Positions 8,177 to 16,317 of a DNA stretch of 44,257 nt are shown here, piece by piece. Source of the stretch: Magnetococcales bacterium (GTDB lineage Bacteria > Pseudomonadota > Magnetococcia > Magnetococcales > UBA8363); NCBI GenBank assembly GCA_002753515.1, contig PEAK01000033.1, forward strand, positions 1 to 44,257, written 5' to 3'. Position 1 is the stretch's first letter, and each line of letters starts with the position of its first letter. Under the pieces are notes generated by a model. It was given only the letters and a program-made list of their open reading frames with translations, had not been told where the DNA came from and made no database searches. The translations under genes and the position numbers were made by a program.

Positions 8177-9079
8177 TTAACCTTCCAGGTCATGCATCAT
8201 CCGGATTCCCCCCCCCACACCATCCAGGGAGTGTCCGTCCCGTGATCGCGACAAAAAGGATCGGACCATGGCCACGGGCATCTCATGGTTGGTCCAAAGG
8301 GTGAAAGCCGCAGCGGCCTGATGGATCAACATGCCCAGCCCATCCATGGATTGTCGGTGATGGCTCAGGGCCAAACGGGTCAAAGGGGTATCCCGGGGAC
8401 CGTAAACGATGTCATAAACAAAAGCATCATCAGGGAGTCGGTGCCACGCCACCGGCAGGGAAGCCTCACCATGAATACCCAACGAGGTGGTATTCACCAA
8501 CAAGGTGATCGTTTCCCAGGGCAGCCGATCAACATCCAGGGGCATGGGTCGAATACGATGCCCGGGATCATGGGGGGCGAAAAATTGCGCCAGGGCTTCC
8601 GCCCGACCAAGGGTGCGATTGGCCAGGAACAGGGTCTGACAACCCGTGTCCAGCAAGGCCGACACCACACTGCGTGCGGCACCACCCGCCCCCAACACCA
8701 ATACATGATGACCATCCGGCAAATCGGGGCGCACCTCTTGAAGGGCTGCCAAAAAACCATAGGCATCGGTATTGTGGCCAATGAGTCGCTCCTGACAGAT
8801 GACGGTGTTGACGGCACCAATGCGCCGGGCTTCGGGGGTGAGTTCGTCCATCAGGGGCAACAGGGCTTCTTTGTGGGGAATGGTCGCATTGAAGCCAATC
8901 CCACCCAGGTTGCGAAAGCTTTGCAAAGCACTGGGCAATCGTTCCGGCACCACATGAAACGGCAGATAGCGATAATCCAATCCCAACAGGTTACATGACA
9001 GATTGTGGATAACCGGGGAAAGGGAATGGGCGATGGGATCGCCAAAAATCCCGAGCAGGCGGGTGCCGCCACTGCCCAA
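8177..9079 (-). CDS. aroE: Shikimate dehydrogenase (NADP+)
   Basis: This cytoplasmic enzyme reduces 3-dehydroshikimate to shikimate in the chorismate pathway. The N-terminal substrate domain contains GDPIAHSLSPVIHN and NATIPHKEALLP, whose Lys is the catalytic base, and NTDAYGF with the partner Asp. The NADP-binding half shows VLVLGAGGAARSV and ANRT. The C-terminal GLGMLIHQAAAAF is also typical. The listed start is a TTG. The frame stays open upstream to the end of cheR, so the true start may lie closer to, or overlap, the cheR stop. At 300 residues it is slightly longer than average because of extra sequence at the C-terminus. It probably shares a transcript with cheR, 49 bases upstream. Confidence 0.93.
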   Translation of the reverse strand: MGSGGTRLLGIFGDPIAHSLSPVIHNLSCNLLGLDYRYLPFHVVPERLPSALQSFRNLGGIGFNATIPHKEALLPLMDELTPEARRIGAVNTVICQERLIGHNTDAYGFLAALQEVRPDLPDGHHVLVLGAGGAARSVVSALLDTGCQTLFLANRTLGRAEALAQFFAPHDPGHRIRPMPLDVDRLPWETITLLVNTTSLGIHGEASLPVAWHRLPDDAFVYDIVYGPRDTPLTRLALSHHRQSMDGLGMLIHQAAAAFTLWTNHEMPVAMVRSFLSRSRDGHSLDGVGGGIRMMHDLEG

Positions 9080-9128
9080 ACACGGTGTCGGCCACAGACG
9101 GGGATCGGTGAGGGGGGGAGTCAGGGCG

Positions 9129-10007
9129 TCACCCTTTGTTGGGGCGTTGATAGATTGTAGGGGCGACCTGAACCAGGGGTACTTTCAGGTTGTTAAGTGT
9201 TTCCGAATGGCCGACGAAAAAATACCCTTCCGGGGCCAAGTGCCGACACAATTTATTGACGATGGCCTCAGTTGTGGGCCGATCAAAATAAATCAGGCAA
9301 TTGCGGCAAAAAATGATATCCATGGTCTGTGTCACATTATACGTGGCATCCATGAAATTCAGGTGCTGGAAACGGACCATCTGCCGCAGTTCCTGTCCCA
9401 TACGCACTTTGGGTTTGGCCGGATCGCGACCACGCAGCATATATTTTTTCTTGATCGCGGTGGGCAAGGTGGCGACCCGGTCCATGTCGTAGATGGCGTC
9501 CTGGGCATGCTTCAGCGCCCGGGTGGAAAGATCGGTTCCCAATATTTGCGCTTTGTAGGGTGTCAAACGCTGATTGGCGGCAAATTCCAGGAGGACGATG
9601 GCCATGGTATAGGGCTCTTCGCCGGTGGAACAGGGGGCCGACCAGATTTGCACCGGACGGCGCAGTCCCGCCTGTTGCCTTCGGAGCAATTCCGGAAGCG
9701 CTTCCTTGGTCATGTAATCGAAATGTCCGGGCTCACGAAAGAAATCGGTTTTATTGGTGGTGATGATATCGATGAAATTGATCAATTCCTGCCCGGCGGC
9801 GCTGGGATCGAGTACCCAATCGACATATTCGGTAAAGGAATCCATTTTGAGCAGACGCAGACGCTTTTGCAGGCGGGCGGTCACCAAGGATTTTTTCGAG
9901 GGGGGCATTTGAATGCCGCACTCGCTCTGGATAAACTTGGCCAGCCGATTGAAATCCTTATCGGACAGGCCAAACCTGGGTTCCATGTAAGGGGTATCCT
10001 GTGCCAT
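9129..10007 (-). CDS. cheR: Chemotaxis protein methyltransferase CheR
   Basis: The 292-residue protein transfers methyl groups from S-adenosylmethionine to glutamates of chemoreceptors. The N-terminal helical domain (LSDKDFNRLAKFIQSECG) is followed by TDFFREPGHFDYM, the SAM-binding WSAPCSTGEEPYTMAI and the late motif IIFCRNCLIYFDRPT. The ATG at 10007 is chosen because AAAGAGG precedes it with good spacing and the family N-terminus begins there; the open frame extends to 10241. No other chemotaxis gene is in the window, so it is an orphan cheR next to aroE. A 26-base piece identical to this gene (its 9711-9736) reappears at about 33177-33202. Confidence 0.93.
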   Translation of the reverse strand: MAQDTPYMEPRFGLSDKDFNRLAKFIQSECGIQMPPSKKSLVTARLQKRLRLLKMDSFTEYVDWVLDPSAAGQELINFIDIITTNKTDFFREPGHFDYMTKEALPELLRRQQAGLRRPVQIWSAPCSTGEEPYTMAIVLLEFAANQRLTPYKAQILGTDLSTRALKHAQDAIYDMDRVATLPTAIKKKYMLRGRDPAKPKVRMGQELRQMVRFQHLNFMDATYNVTQTMDIIFCRNCLIYFDRPTTEAIVNKLCRHLAPEGYFFVGHSETLNNLKVPLVQVAPTIYQRPNKG

Positions 10008-10316
10008 GGGCCTCTTTAAAAAAGTACGGATGAGCCAAATTGATCCCGGGCCGACGAAAGACAACACCACTCCGAACGATCGAAACAATGACGGGGTGGG
10101 ATTGTAACGCAGGTGTAAAAAAAATGGTAGCCCCAAAACGGGATAACGGCTTCCCTGCCAGTCTCGAACACGCCCCTTTCCATGGGCGCACGCCACCTGA
10201 TTTCGAGAGCCGTCAAGCCAACGAATTGTTGTAGACTTCAAAGGGTGAAATCCGGGACAATCCTTAGGTTAGGAGGGGAGTGTTCCGCATGGCCGGAAGG
10301 GAGGGCAACAATCGCA
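10008..10316. other. Gene-free region between cheR and the type B array
   Basis: This stretch separates the divergent cheR and type B nuclease genes and must hold promoters for both. I cannot point to convincing -10/-35 pairs. The last 20 bases contain the purine-rich GGAAGGGAGGGC that recurs before every type B copy as their ribosome binding region. Confidence 0.4.
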
Positions 10317-11001
10317 TTGAAAGGGAGTGACGAAAAAACCCATTGGCACCGTTTGGTCGGTGAAATGCTGAAAGTGTTGCTGGAACCCGTCGGCATCGAA
10401 GTGCGCATGGAAGTCCCTGTCGTTCCCGCACCACCCGTAGCGGATCTCATTTTGATTCAGCGCAGGATAGTTGGAAACAATGGCTGGACGGATGAACAAC
10501 GTTACCGCTTGGCCGATGGGCTGCGCGATCTGGATGCGGACCATATTCTGCTCGAATTGAAAATAACCGAAAGTTTGAACGAAAAAACGCTCTCATGGCT
10601 TTCAATGTACGATGCCTTGTATTTGGATGCCATGAAATTGCAGCGGCATTTTTATCGGTTTATGGAGGTTGAGAATGAAGAACACCTTGGATAGCCCAGA
10701 GATGGAGGGGATCACGCCCGAGTATGTCATTCAGCTCGGGAAGAAATGGTTCGCGTCGATGGTGGATACAACACCGGAAGAAGAACTGTTTTCCCTGCCA
10801 AGGCTTGGGCATCGCCTGGTTCAAGAACATCGGGAAGGTGAAATCGCCGTCCTAACCCGCCAGTTGCAACGCCGCTTCGGCATCCTACCTGAGTGGGTGC
10901 GTGAAAAGATTGCCAAGGCTGATCAACCCTCCCTGGAAGAGTGGAGCCTGAGATTTGTGGATGCCCAAACGCTGGACGATATTTTCTCGGACAAGGCGTG
11001 A
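10317..11001 (+). pseudogene. Type B Rpn/DUF4351 gene copy 1, broken by a 269-bp internal deletion
   Basis: The first 110 codons match copies 2 and 3, with the nuclease residues D43 and E80-L-K82 (in HILLELKITES). The sequence then jumps from the equivalent of 11425 to that of 11695. The loss is 269 bp, not a multiple of three, so the N-terminal frame runs into HFYRFMEVENEEHLG and stops at 10694. The rest of the gene continues in another frame. Unlike a random wreck, the downstream part keeps an intact start, ribosome binding site and DUF4351 frame (10675-11001), listed separately. The N-terminal fragment lacks the second half of the nuclease fold and is probably inactive. Confidence 0.85.
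10675..11001 (+). CDS. Stand-alone DUF4351 C-terminal protein (type B copy 1 remnant or RpnS-like)
   Basis: This 108-residue frame begins at an ATG six bases after a perfect GGAGG (10664-10668). It overlaps the end of the truncated nuclease fragment by 20 bases. It contains ITPEYVIQLGKKWFASM, a short charged linker and the DUF4351 tail (LTRQLQRRFGILPEW, QTLDDIFSDK). It corresponds to the internal frame of the full-length copies. The deletion upstream removed nuclease sequence only, so this product could still be made on its own. By analogy with the intragenic small Rpn proteins of E. coli it might be an antitoxin-like partner. That is inference. Confidence 0.5.
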   Translation: MKNTLDSPEMEGITPEYVIQLGKKWFASMVDTTPEEELFSLPRLGHRLVQEHREGEIAVLTRQLQRRFGILPEWVREKIAKADQPSLEEWSLRFVDAQTLDDIFSDKA

Positions 11002-11093
11002 CACGCTTGTCGCCTGTTCATGGTACAATAATGGGAAGCATTGACCCCTCACGCACCACCAATCCCATATCTTAAAGGAGGGCAACAATCGCA

Positions 11094-12059
11094 TTGAAAG
11101 GGAGTGACGAAAAAACCCATTGGCACCGTTTGGTCGGGGAGATGCTGAAAGTGTTGCTGGAACCCGTCGGCATCGAAGTGCGCATGGAAGTCCCTGTCGT
11201 TCCCGCACCACCCGTAGCGGATCTCATTTTGATTCAGCGCAGGATAGTTGGAAACAATGGCTGGACGGATGAACAACGTTACCGCTTGGCCGATGGGCTG
11301 CGCGATCTGGATGCGGACCACATTCTGCTCGAATTGAAAATAACCGAAAGTTTAAACGAAAAAACGCTCACATGGCTTTCAATGTACGATGCCTTGTATC
11401 TGGACGCCATGAAATTGCAGCGACACCAACTGCGGAGCGTTATCATCAGTTCTAAAACATCACAGAAAGAGTTCCTGGCACGATACGCATTCAAACCTGT
11501 AGGGCCGTTGGGGGTCTATGAGAGCATGCCCATTTGGGGTGGCGTTGTTCGTTTGATCTTTCTGAACGAATTGACGGACGAGGTTCACAATGCCCCATTA
11601 AAATGCTTTGCCAGTCGTCAAAGCGAGCAAAGAAAAGCGTTCGAGACGATCGAACACACCGGGTTGTTCAATCTTTCCGCAGCATTTGGCCAAATTTTTA
11701 TCGGTTTATGGAGGTTGAGAATGAAGAACACCTTGGATAGTCCAGAGATGGAGGGGATCACGCCCGAGTATGTTATTCAGCTCGGGAAAAAATGGTTCGC
11801 GTCAATGGTGGATACAACACCGGAAGAAGAACTGTTTTCCCTGCCAAGGCTTGGGCATCGCCTGGAACAAATGCTACAGGAAGGCGAACAGATAGGTGAA
11901 GCCAAAATGCTGACCCGCCTGTTGCAACGCCGCTTCGGCATCCTACCTGAGTGGGTGCGTGAAAAGATTGCCAAGGCTGATCAACCCTCCCTGGAAGAGT
12001 GGAGCCTGCGAATATTGGATTGCCAAACGCTGGACGATATTTTCTCGGACAAGGTGTGA
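11094..12059 (+). CDS. PD-(D/E)XK nuclease-like protein with DUF4351 tail, type B copy 2
   Basis: The 321-residue protein begins with a TTG after AAAGGAGGG. The N-terminal half holds a restriction-endonuclease-like core with D43 (VADLILIQ) and E80-L-K82 (HILLELKITES), a D...E-x-K set different from the E-x-Q of the other types. A hydrophobic middle (VVRLIFLNEL) leads to the region ITPEYVIQLGKKW and the DUF4351 tail (LTRLLQRRFGILPEW, SLRILDCQTLDDIF). The nuclease module is unrelated in sequence to type A, but the tail clearly is related. A second in-frame start at 11721 sits behind GGAGG. Role unknown; defence or recombination are the family precedents. Confidence 0.75.
   Translation: MKGSDEKTHWHRLVGEMLKVLLEPVGIEVRMEVPVVPAPPVADLILIQRRIVGNNGWTDEQRYRLADGLRDLDADHILLELKITESLNEKTLTWLSMYDALYLDAMKLQRHQLRSVIISSKTSQKEFLARYAFKPVGPLGVYESMPIWGGVVRLIFLNELTDEVHNAPLKCFASRQSEQRKAFETIEHTGLFNLSAAFGQIFIGLWRLRMKNTLDSPEMEGITPEYVIQLGKKWFASMVDTTPEEELFSLPRLGHRLEQMLQEGEQIGEAKMLTRLLQRRFGILPEWVREKIAKADQPSLEEWSLRILDCQTLDDIFSDKV
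11721..12059 (+). CDS. Possible internal gene: C-terminal DUF4351 protein of type B copy 2
   Basis: The ATG at 11721 is in frame with the large gene. It is preceded by GGAGG at 11710-11714 with a six-base spacer, a better ribosome binding site than that of the full-length TTG start. The product would be 112 residues, covering ITPEYVIQLGKKW and the DUF4351 domain. E. coli Rpn genes make a comparable small C-terminal protein that neutralises the full-length nuclease. No expression evidence exists here. Confidence 0.4.
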   Translation: MKNTLDSPEMEGITPEYVIQLGKKWFASMVDTTPEEELFSLPRLGHRLEQMLQEGEQIGEAKMLTRLLQRRFGILPEWVREKIAKADQPSLEEWSLRILDCQTLDDIFSDKV

Positions 12060-12150
12060 CACGCTTATCGCCTGTTCATGGTACAATAATGGGAAGCGCT
12101 GACCCCTCACGCACCACCAATCCCATATCTTAAGGAGGGCAACAATCGCA

Positions 12151-13116
12151 TTGAAAGGGAGTGACGAAAAAACCCATTGGCACCGTTTGGTCGGGGAGAT
12201 GCTGAAAGTGTTGCTGGAACCCGTCGGCATCGAAGTGCGCATGGAAGTCCCTGTCGTTCCCGCACCACCCGTAGCGGATCTCATTTTGATTCAGCGCAGG
12301 ATAGTTGGAAACAATGGCTGGACGGATGAACAACGTTACCGCTTGGCCGATGGGCTGCGCGATCTGGATGCGGACCACATTCTGCTCGAATTGAAAATAA
12401 CCGAAAGTTTAAACGAAAAAACGCTCACATGGCTTTCAATGTACGATGCCTTGTATCTGGACGCCATGAAATTGCAGCGACACCAACTGCGGAGCGTTAT
12501 CATCAGTTCTAAAACATCACAGAAAGAGTTCCTGGCACGATACGCATTCAAACCTGTAGGGCCGTTGGGGGTCTATGAGAGCATGCCCATTTGGGGTGGC
12601 GTTGTTCGTTTGATCTTTCTGAACGAATTGACGGACGAGGTTCACAATGCCCCATTAAAATGCTTTGCCAGTCGTCAAAGCGAGCAAAAAAAAGCGTTCG
12701 AGACGATCGAACACACCGGGTTGTTCAATCTTTCCGCAGCATTTGGCCAAATTTTTGTCGGTTTATGGAGGTTGAAAATGAAAAGCTCCTTGAATAGTCC
12801 AGAAATGGAAGGGATCACGCCCGAGTATGTCATTCAGCTCGGGAAGAAATGGTTCGCGTCGATGGTGGATACAACACCGGAAGAAGAACTGTTTTCCCTG
12901 CCAAGGCTTGGGCATCGCCTGGAACAAAAATTACAGGAAGGTGAACAGATAGGTGAAGCCAAAATGCTGACCCGCCAATTGCAACGCCGCTTCGGCATCC
13001 TACCTGAGTGGGTGCGTGAAAAGATTGCCAAGGCTGATCAACCCTCCCTGGAAGAGTGGAGCCTGCGATTTGTGGATGCCCAAACGCTGGACGATATTTT
13101 CTCGGACAAGGTGTGA
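12151..13116 (+). CDS. PD-(D/E)XK nuclease-like protein with DUF4351 tail, type B copy 3
   Basis: A 321-residue near-duplicate of copy 2 with the same TTG start and GGAGGG signal. The nuclease half is essentially unchanged. Differences concentrate after residue 190: QKKAFE, FVGLWRLKMKSSLN, LEQKLQEGE. The tail reads LTRQLQ and LRFVDAQTLDD, the versions seen in copy 1, where copy 2 has LTRLLQ and LRILDCQTLDD. The candidate catalytic D43 and E80-L-K82 are kept. The gene ends 15 bases before the convergent ETF-QO gene. Confidence 0.75.
   Translation: MKGSDEKTHWHRLVGEMLKVLLEPVGIEVRMEVPVVPAPPVADLILIQRRIVGNNGWTDEQRYRLADGLRDLDADHILLELKITESLNEKTLTWLSMYDALYLDAMKLQRHQLRSVIISSKTSQKEFLARYAFKPVGPLGVYESMPIWGGVVRLIFLNELTDEVHNAPLKCFASRQSEQKKAFETIEHTGLFNLSAAFGQIFVGLWRLKMKSSLNSPEMEGITPEYVIQLGKKWFASMVDTTPEEELFSLPRLGHRLEQKLQEGEQIGEAKMLTRQLQRRFGILPEWVREKIAKADQPSLEEWSLRFVDAQTLDDIFSDKV
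12778..13116 (+). CDS. Possible internal gene: C-terminal DUF4351 protein of type B copy 3
   Basis: The in-frame ATG at 12778 again follows GGAGG by six bases. The flanking codons differ from copy 2 (MKSSLN against MKNTLD), yet the GGAGG and ATG are preserved. The 112-residue product would contain only the linker and DUF4351 tail. The basis is conservation of the signal plus analogy to known Rpn small proteins. Confidence 0.4.
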   Translation: MKSSLNSPEMEGITPEYVIQLGKKWFASMVDTTPEEELFSLPRLGHRLEQKLQEGEQIGEAKMLTRQLQRRFGILPEWVREKIAKADQPSLEEWSLRFVDAQTLDDIFSDKV

Positions 13117-13131
13117 CACGCTTGTCGCCTG

Positions 13132-14748
13132 TTACATGGTGCGATACTGGGGACCACTCCCCCCTTCGGGAGGACTCCAAAGAATGGCGTCATCGGGATC
13201 CTTGATCGAGCAGGTTTGACAATGCAGACAGCGGTGGGGACTGAGGCGCATCGTTGGTGCGTGGGAAGCACCGGTCAGGGAAAAAACGCCTGCGGGACAG
13301 TAGTATCGTTCGGGGGCGTCGAACTGCCGGATATGGTGTGCCAGGGCATCCGGGGTGCGGGTCACCTGGATATGACCCGGTTGACCCTCACGATGCCGCA
13401 CCCCGGCCAGAAAAAGAAACCGATCACGATCCAGAACCGTGTCGCCCTGACAAGGGGGCTGAGGCGGCGTTGGCTTGGCGTGGCGCAGTTTTTCCCGGTC
13501 TGCAAGCCGGTGACGCCAGGTCCACAAGGCGCGTCCCCGAACAATTTTCTGGTCGAAAAAACCATGCGCCATCCCCAGCCACAACCCGCGACCCAGACCG
13601 GGTTGTACATTTCGGGCATGCCTCAGGTCGGGCAAGACCAACGATTCCAATTCACGACCGTAAAGCAAGCCCGATTGCCGCCAATCCGTTGGGAACGCAT
13701 GGATCGCCCTGGCGGCAGCGATGCCTGAGAGCAAGGCTTGATGGATCCCTTTCATGCGGGCGCCATCCAACAATCCCGCCGCATCCCCCACCAGCAAGCC
13801 CCCGGGAAAACTGGTGTTGGGCAATGCTTGCAGCCCCCCGGTCACCAAAACCCTGGCCCCGGCTTCCAGGGGGCGTCCGCCAGCGAGGATGGCGCGCAAC
13901 CAGGGATGGGTTTTCCAGCATTGCAGCAGTCGGAAGGGATCGGTTTGCGGGTTGCGGTAGGACAAATGCACCACCAATCCCAGATCCAGGCGTCCGGGTC
14001 GCACGTGATAAAGAAATCCCCCCCCATGACAATCCGGGGCCAGGGGCCAGCCCAGCGCATGCAGGATGGCTCCGGGTTTGGATTGATGGGGTTCGATTTC
14101 CCAAATTTCTTTGAGACCCAGGGCATACTGTTGTGGTGCCCGGTGACGATCCAGTTGGAAATGCCGGATCAACCGTGTAGCCAGATGGCCGCGTGCCCCT
14201 TCGGCAATCACGGTGATGGGTGCCAGGAGTCGCACCCCGGGTTGAAAATGCCTGCCGGGCACACCCTGGGCGTTCCGTCCGACATCCGCCGTGACAACCC
14301 CTTGAAGGTTCCCATGGTGATCCCAAACGGGTTCCACCGCTGGAAAACCATGAAAGATCTGCACCCCGAGGTCTTCGGCACGACGGCTGAGTCCCTGGCA
14401 CAAGGGACCAAGGCGGACGATGAGACACCCTTGATTGCGCATCACGTTGCAATGGGGCAGGGCGTGGGCCTTGGTGCGACTCAAAAAGAACAAGTGTTCC
14501 TGAGTGACCGGGGTGGTATCCGTTGGGATGGTATGGCGCCAGTCGGGCAACAAAAGATCCAGACCTTTCGGGTCCATGACAGCCCCGGACAGGATGTGGG
14601 CACCGGGATGCGCCCCTTTGTCCAGGAGGCAAATCGTGCGCTCTTGACCTTGACGGCGGAAAAGTTCTGCCAGGTGAATGGCCGTTGCCAGCCCCGCCGG
14701 ACCGGCACCGACAACAATGATATCGAAGGTGAGTTCTTCCTGATTCAT
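13132..14748 (-). CDS. Electron transfer flavoprotein-ubiquinone oxidoreductase
   Basis: The 538-residue membrane-associated flavoprotein passes electrons from ETF (fed by acyl-CoA and other dehydrogenases) to ubiquinone. It shows the FAD-binding IIVVGAGPAGLATAIHLAE at the N-terminus, GAHILSGAVMDP, a second FAD motif GGLLVGDAAGLLDGARMKG, and a C-terminal [4Fe-4S] segment with YYCPAGVF and HRCLHCQTCSIKDP, which together supply the four cluster cysteines. The ATG at 14748 (MNQEELTFDII) is chosen by homology because the longer open frame adds an unrelated 30 residues. The gene lies back to back with the ligase gene at 14826, sharing a 77-bp promoter region. No ETF subunit genes are present in the window. 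Confidence 0.92.
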   Translation of the reverse strand: MNQEELTFDIIVVGAGPAGLATAIHLAELFRRQGQERTICLLDKGAHPGAHILSGAVMDPKGLDLLLPDWRHTIPTDTTPVTQEHLFFLSRTKAHALPHCNVMRNQGCLIVRLGPLCQGLSRRAEDLGVQIFHGFPAVEPVWDHHGNLQGVVTADVGRNAQGVPGRHFQPGVRLLAPITVIAEGARGHLATRLIRHFQLDRHRAPQQYALGLKEIWEIEPHQSKPGAILHALGWPLAPDCHGGGFLYHVRPGRLDLGLVVHLSYRNPQTDPFRLLQCWKTHPWLRAILAGGRPLEAGARVLVTGGLQALPNTSFPGGLLVGDAAGLLDGARMKGIHQALLSGIAAARAIHAFPTDWRQSGLLYGRELESLVLPDLRHARNVQPGLGRGLWLGMAHGFFDQKIVRGRALWTWRHRLADREKLRHAKPTPPQPPCQGDTVLDRDRFLFLAGVRHREGQPGHIQVTRTPDALAHHIRQFDAPERYYCPAGVFSLTGASHAPTMRLSPHRCLHCQTCSIKDPDDAILWSPPEGGSGPQYRTM

Positions 14749-14770
14749 GGGAGGAAAGATGTCTCTCTTC

Positions 14771-14799
14771 TTGCAGATGAATGGCAGATAAAATATGCT
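14771..14799 (+). promoter_or_regulatory. Candidate sigma-70-like promoter for the carrier-protein ligase gene
   Basis: TTGCAG (14771-14776) and TATGCT (14794-14799) are separated by 17 bases, and the start codon lies 26 bases further on. The match to consensus is partial. The position in the short gap between two divergent genes supports it. Confidence 0.3.
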
Positions 14800-14825
14800 G
14801 GTGGCACATACAAGGGAGAGTGACC

Positions 14826-16025
14826 ATGCCGCATCCAATATACACTGTACATCCTGGCGTTACCATCCCACCCTTTCTCCTCCCGGAGGTGGTCGCCAAA
14901 CTGGCCTACGTCGATCCCCTGATCACGCAGGTCACGGTGGTTGACCAGGGTGACTTGTGCTTGCAGCTGCGCCGCACCCCGAGCGATGCGGAAACAGAGG
15001 CGCTCCAGTCCAAGGTGCAGCGCTGCATTGCCCTTTTGGTGGCCACCACGCGGGAACCACCGAAAAAAATTCTTGAAGAATGGGGTGATTCCCCCCTATC
15101 CTGCCGCGAGGATCCCACACCCCTGCTGCTCAGGGAGGGGCATATCACCCAGACCGGGGATGGTTTGTTTTCCCTGGGTCCATTGGTTGCCGCCCTGTGC
15201 CGCTACTTTGAAGAACACTTGTTTCGCCTGGGTTTTGCCCAGGGGGGGCATTGCTACCGTTTCCCCGCCCTGATCCCCGCCCAATTCTTTGCCAGGATTC
15301 ACTATTTCAAAAATTTCCCCCACTCCCTCGGCTTCGTGGCCCATTTGCAGGAAGACTTGGAAATCATTGAAAAATTCGCCAAAGAGTGTCGCATGCGGGA
15401 GAATGCGCTCGCCATACCCGAACATTCATTCGCCCCGATCAAAAATTTACTCTCCCCCACCGTTTGCCACAATTATTACCTCATGCTGGCCGACAAAACA
15501 CTGCCGCATTCACCGATGATCGCCACCGCCCAGGGGCAATGCTTCCGCTACGAATCCATCAACATGCACTCCCTGGAACGACTCTGGAACTTCACCATGT
15601 GGGAGGTGATTTTCGTCGGCAGCGGTCAACAGGTCAAAGAGTGTTTGCACCGTGTCGGCATGGAGGTCAGCCGCTTGTTGCAGGGCTGGGGTGTTCATTA
15701 CCGCCTGGAAAACGCCAACGATCCCTTTTTCGTCCGGGAATTCGGTGTGCAGGCAAGCTTTCAACAGATTTATGACTTGAAACAGGAATACCGGGCATCT
15801 TTGCCTTTCAAAGAGGGCACTTTGAGTGTTGGCTCCCGCAATTATCACATGGATTTCTTTGGCAACAGCCTGCACATCACCCTGCCCGATGGTACCCCGG
15901 CCCATTCCGGTTGTATCGGCGTGGGCCTGGAGCGTCTGGCATTCGCCCTACTGGCCCAGTATGGCACCAACCCGGATCAATGGCCGGAAGCGATTCGGAT
16001 CGGTACCTTGAACCAGGGACGTTGA
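14826..16025 (+). CDS. Amino acid:[carrier protein] ligase (class II aaRS-like)
   Basis: The 399-residue protein resembles the truncated seryl-tRNA-synthetase homologues that load an amino acid onto a dedicated carrier protein instead of tRNA. C214 (TVCHNYY), E260 (FTMWEVIF) and C363 (HSGCIGVGLERL) are spaced 46 and 103 residues apart, close to the Cys-Glu-Cys zinc site known in that family. GQCFRYES and GVGLERLAFALL fit class II motifs 2 and 3. No tRNA-binding coiled-coil domain is visible. The N-terminal 110 residues are an extension with no fold I recognise. The start ATG follows GGGAGAG. The very next gene, 27 bases on, is an acyl carrier protein, which strongly supports the assignment. 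The amino acid is unknown; characterised members use glycine or alanine. Confidence 0.85.
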   Translation: MPHPIYTVHPGVTIPPFLLPEVVAKLAYVDPLITQVTVVDQGDLCLQLRRTPSDAETEALQSKVQRCIALLVATTREPPKKILEEWGDSPLSCREDPTPLLLREGHITQTGDGLFSLGPLVAALCRYFEEHLFRLGFAQGGHCYRFPALIPAQFFARIHYFKNFPHSLGFVAHLQEDLEIIEKFAKECRMRENALAIPEHSFAPIKNLLSPTVCHNYYLMLADKTLPHSPMIATAQGQCFRYESINMHSLERLWNFTMWEVIFVGSGQQVKECLHRVGMEVSRLLQGWGVHYRLENANDPFFVREFGVQASFQQIYDLKQEYRASLPFKEGTLSVGSRNYHMDFFGNSLHITLPDGTPAHSGCIGVGLERLAFALLAQYGTNPDQWPEAIRIGTLNQGR

Positions 16026-16052
16026 TCGGCCATTTCACGAAAGGTTCCCCCC

Positions 16053-16295
16053 ATGACACCCGAAGACATCCTGCAACGCTTGCAACCCATCATGCACCAG
16101 GTATTCCAGGACGATGGCCTGATCGTCACCGCAACCTTGTCCCTGGAGGAGATCCCGGCCTGGGACAGCATCAGTCATATGGCCTTGATCACCGCTACCG
16201 AGCAGGCGTTTGGCTGCACCTTCAGCCTGGATGAGCTGGTCAAAGTGGGATCGGTGGGTGATCTGTTGACGCTGATCAGGGCCAAACTGGGATGA
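16053..16295 (+). CDS. Acyl carrier protein, partner of the amino acid:carrier-protein ligase
   Basis: The 80-residue acidic protein has the four-helix carrier fold and the phosphopantetheine attachment motif WDSISHM, with D38-S39. It is not the housekeeping AcpP: it lacks DSLD, and the motif LEEIPAWDS matches stand-alone carrier proteins paired with aminoacyl ligases. It starts 27 bases after the ligase stop, so the two form an operon. The expected role is to receive an aminoacyl group as a thioester on the pantetheine arm. The downstream acceptor is unknown. Confidence 0.9.
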   Translation: MTPEDILQRLQPIMHQVFQDDGLIVTATLSLEEIPAWDSISHMALITATEQAFGCTFSLDELVKVGSVGDLLTLIRAKLG

Positions 16296-16317
16296 TTCCT
16301 TCAATCTCGTCCCATCT

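Larger units (their letters stand above)
10300..13116 (+). repeat. Tandem array of three type B Rpn/DUF4351 genes
   Basis: Three direct copies start with TTG at 10317, 11094 and 12151. Copies 2 and 3 are offset by 1057 bp and nearly identical. Each is preceded by GGAGGGCAACAATCGCA. The 90-base spacers before copies 2 and 3 also match each other (TTCATGGTACAATAATGGGAAG and a common sequence after it). Copy 1 lacks 269 bp corresponding to 11426-11694 of copy 2. Confidence 0.93.

Noticed and set aside
9003-10019. A 338-codon plus-strand open frame opposite aroE and cheR
   Set aside because: It is a reverse-strand shadow of two clear genes, with low-complexity Gly/Gln/His composition and no domain.
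11049-11072. Fifteen-base match between the type B spacer (GCACCACCAATCCCA) and the ETF-QO gene near 13970
   Set aside because: A match of this length is expected about once by chance in a 44-kb window and it does not extend on either side.
13738-14823. A 361-codon plus-strand open frame opposite the ETF-QO gene
   Set aside because: It is a shadow of the flavoprotein gene. Its composition mirrors the antisense codons and it has no recognisable motif.
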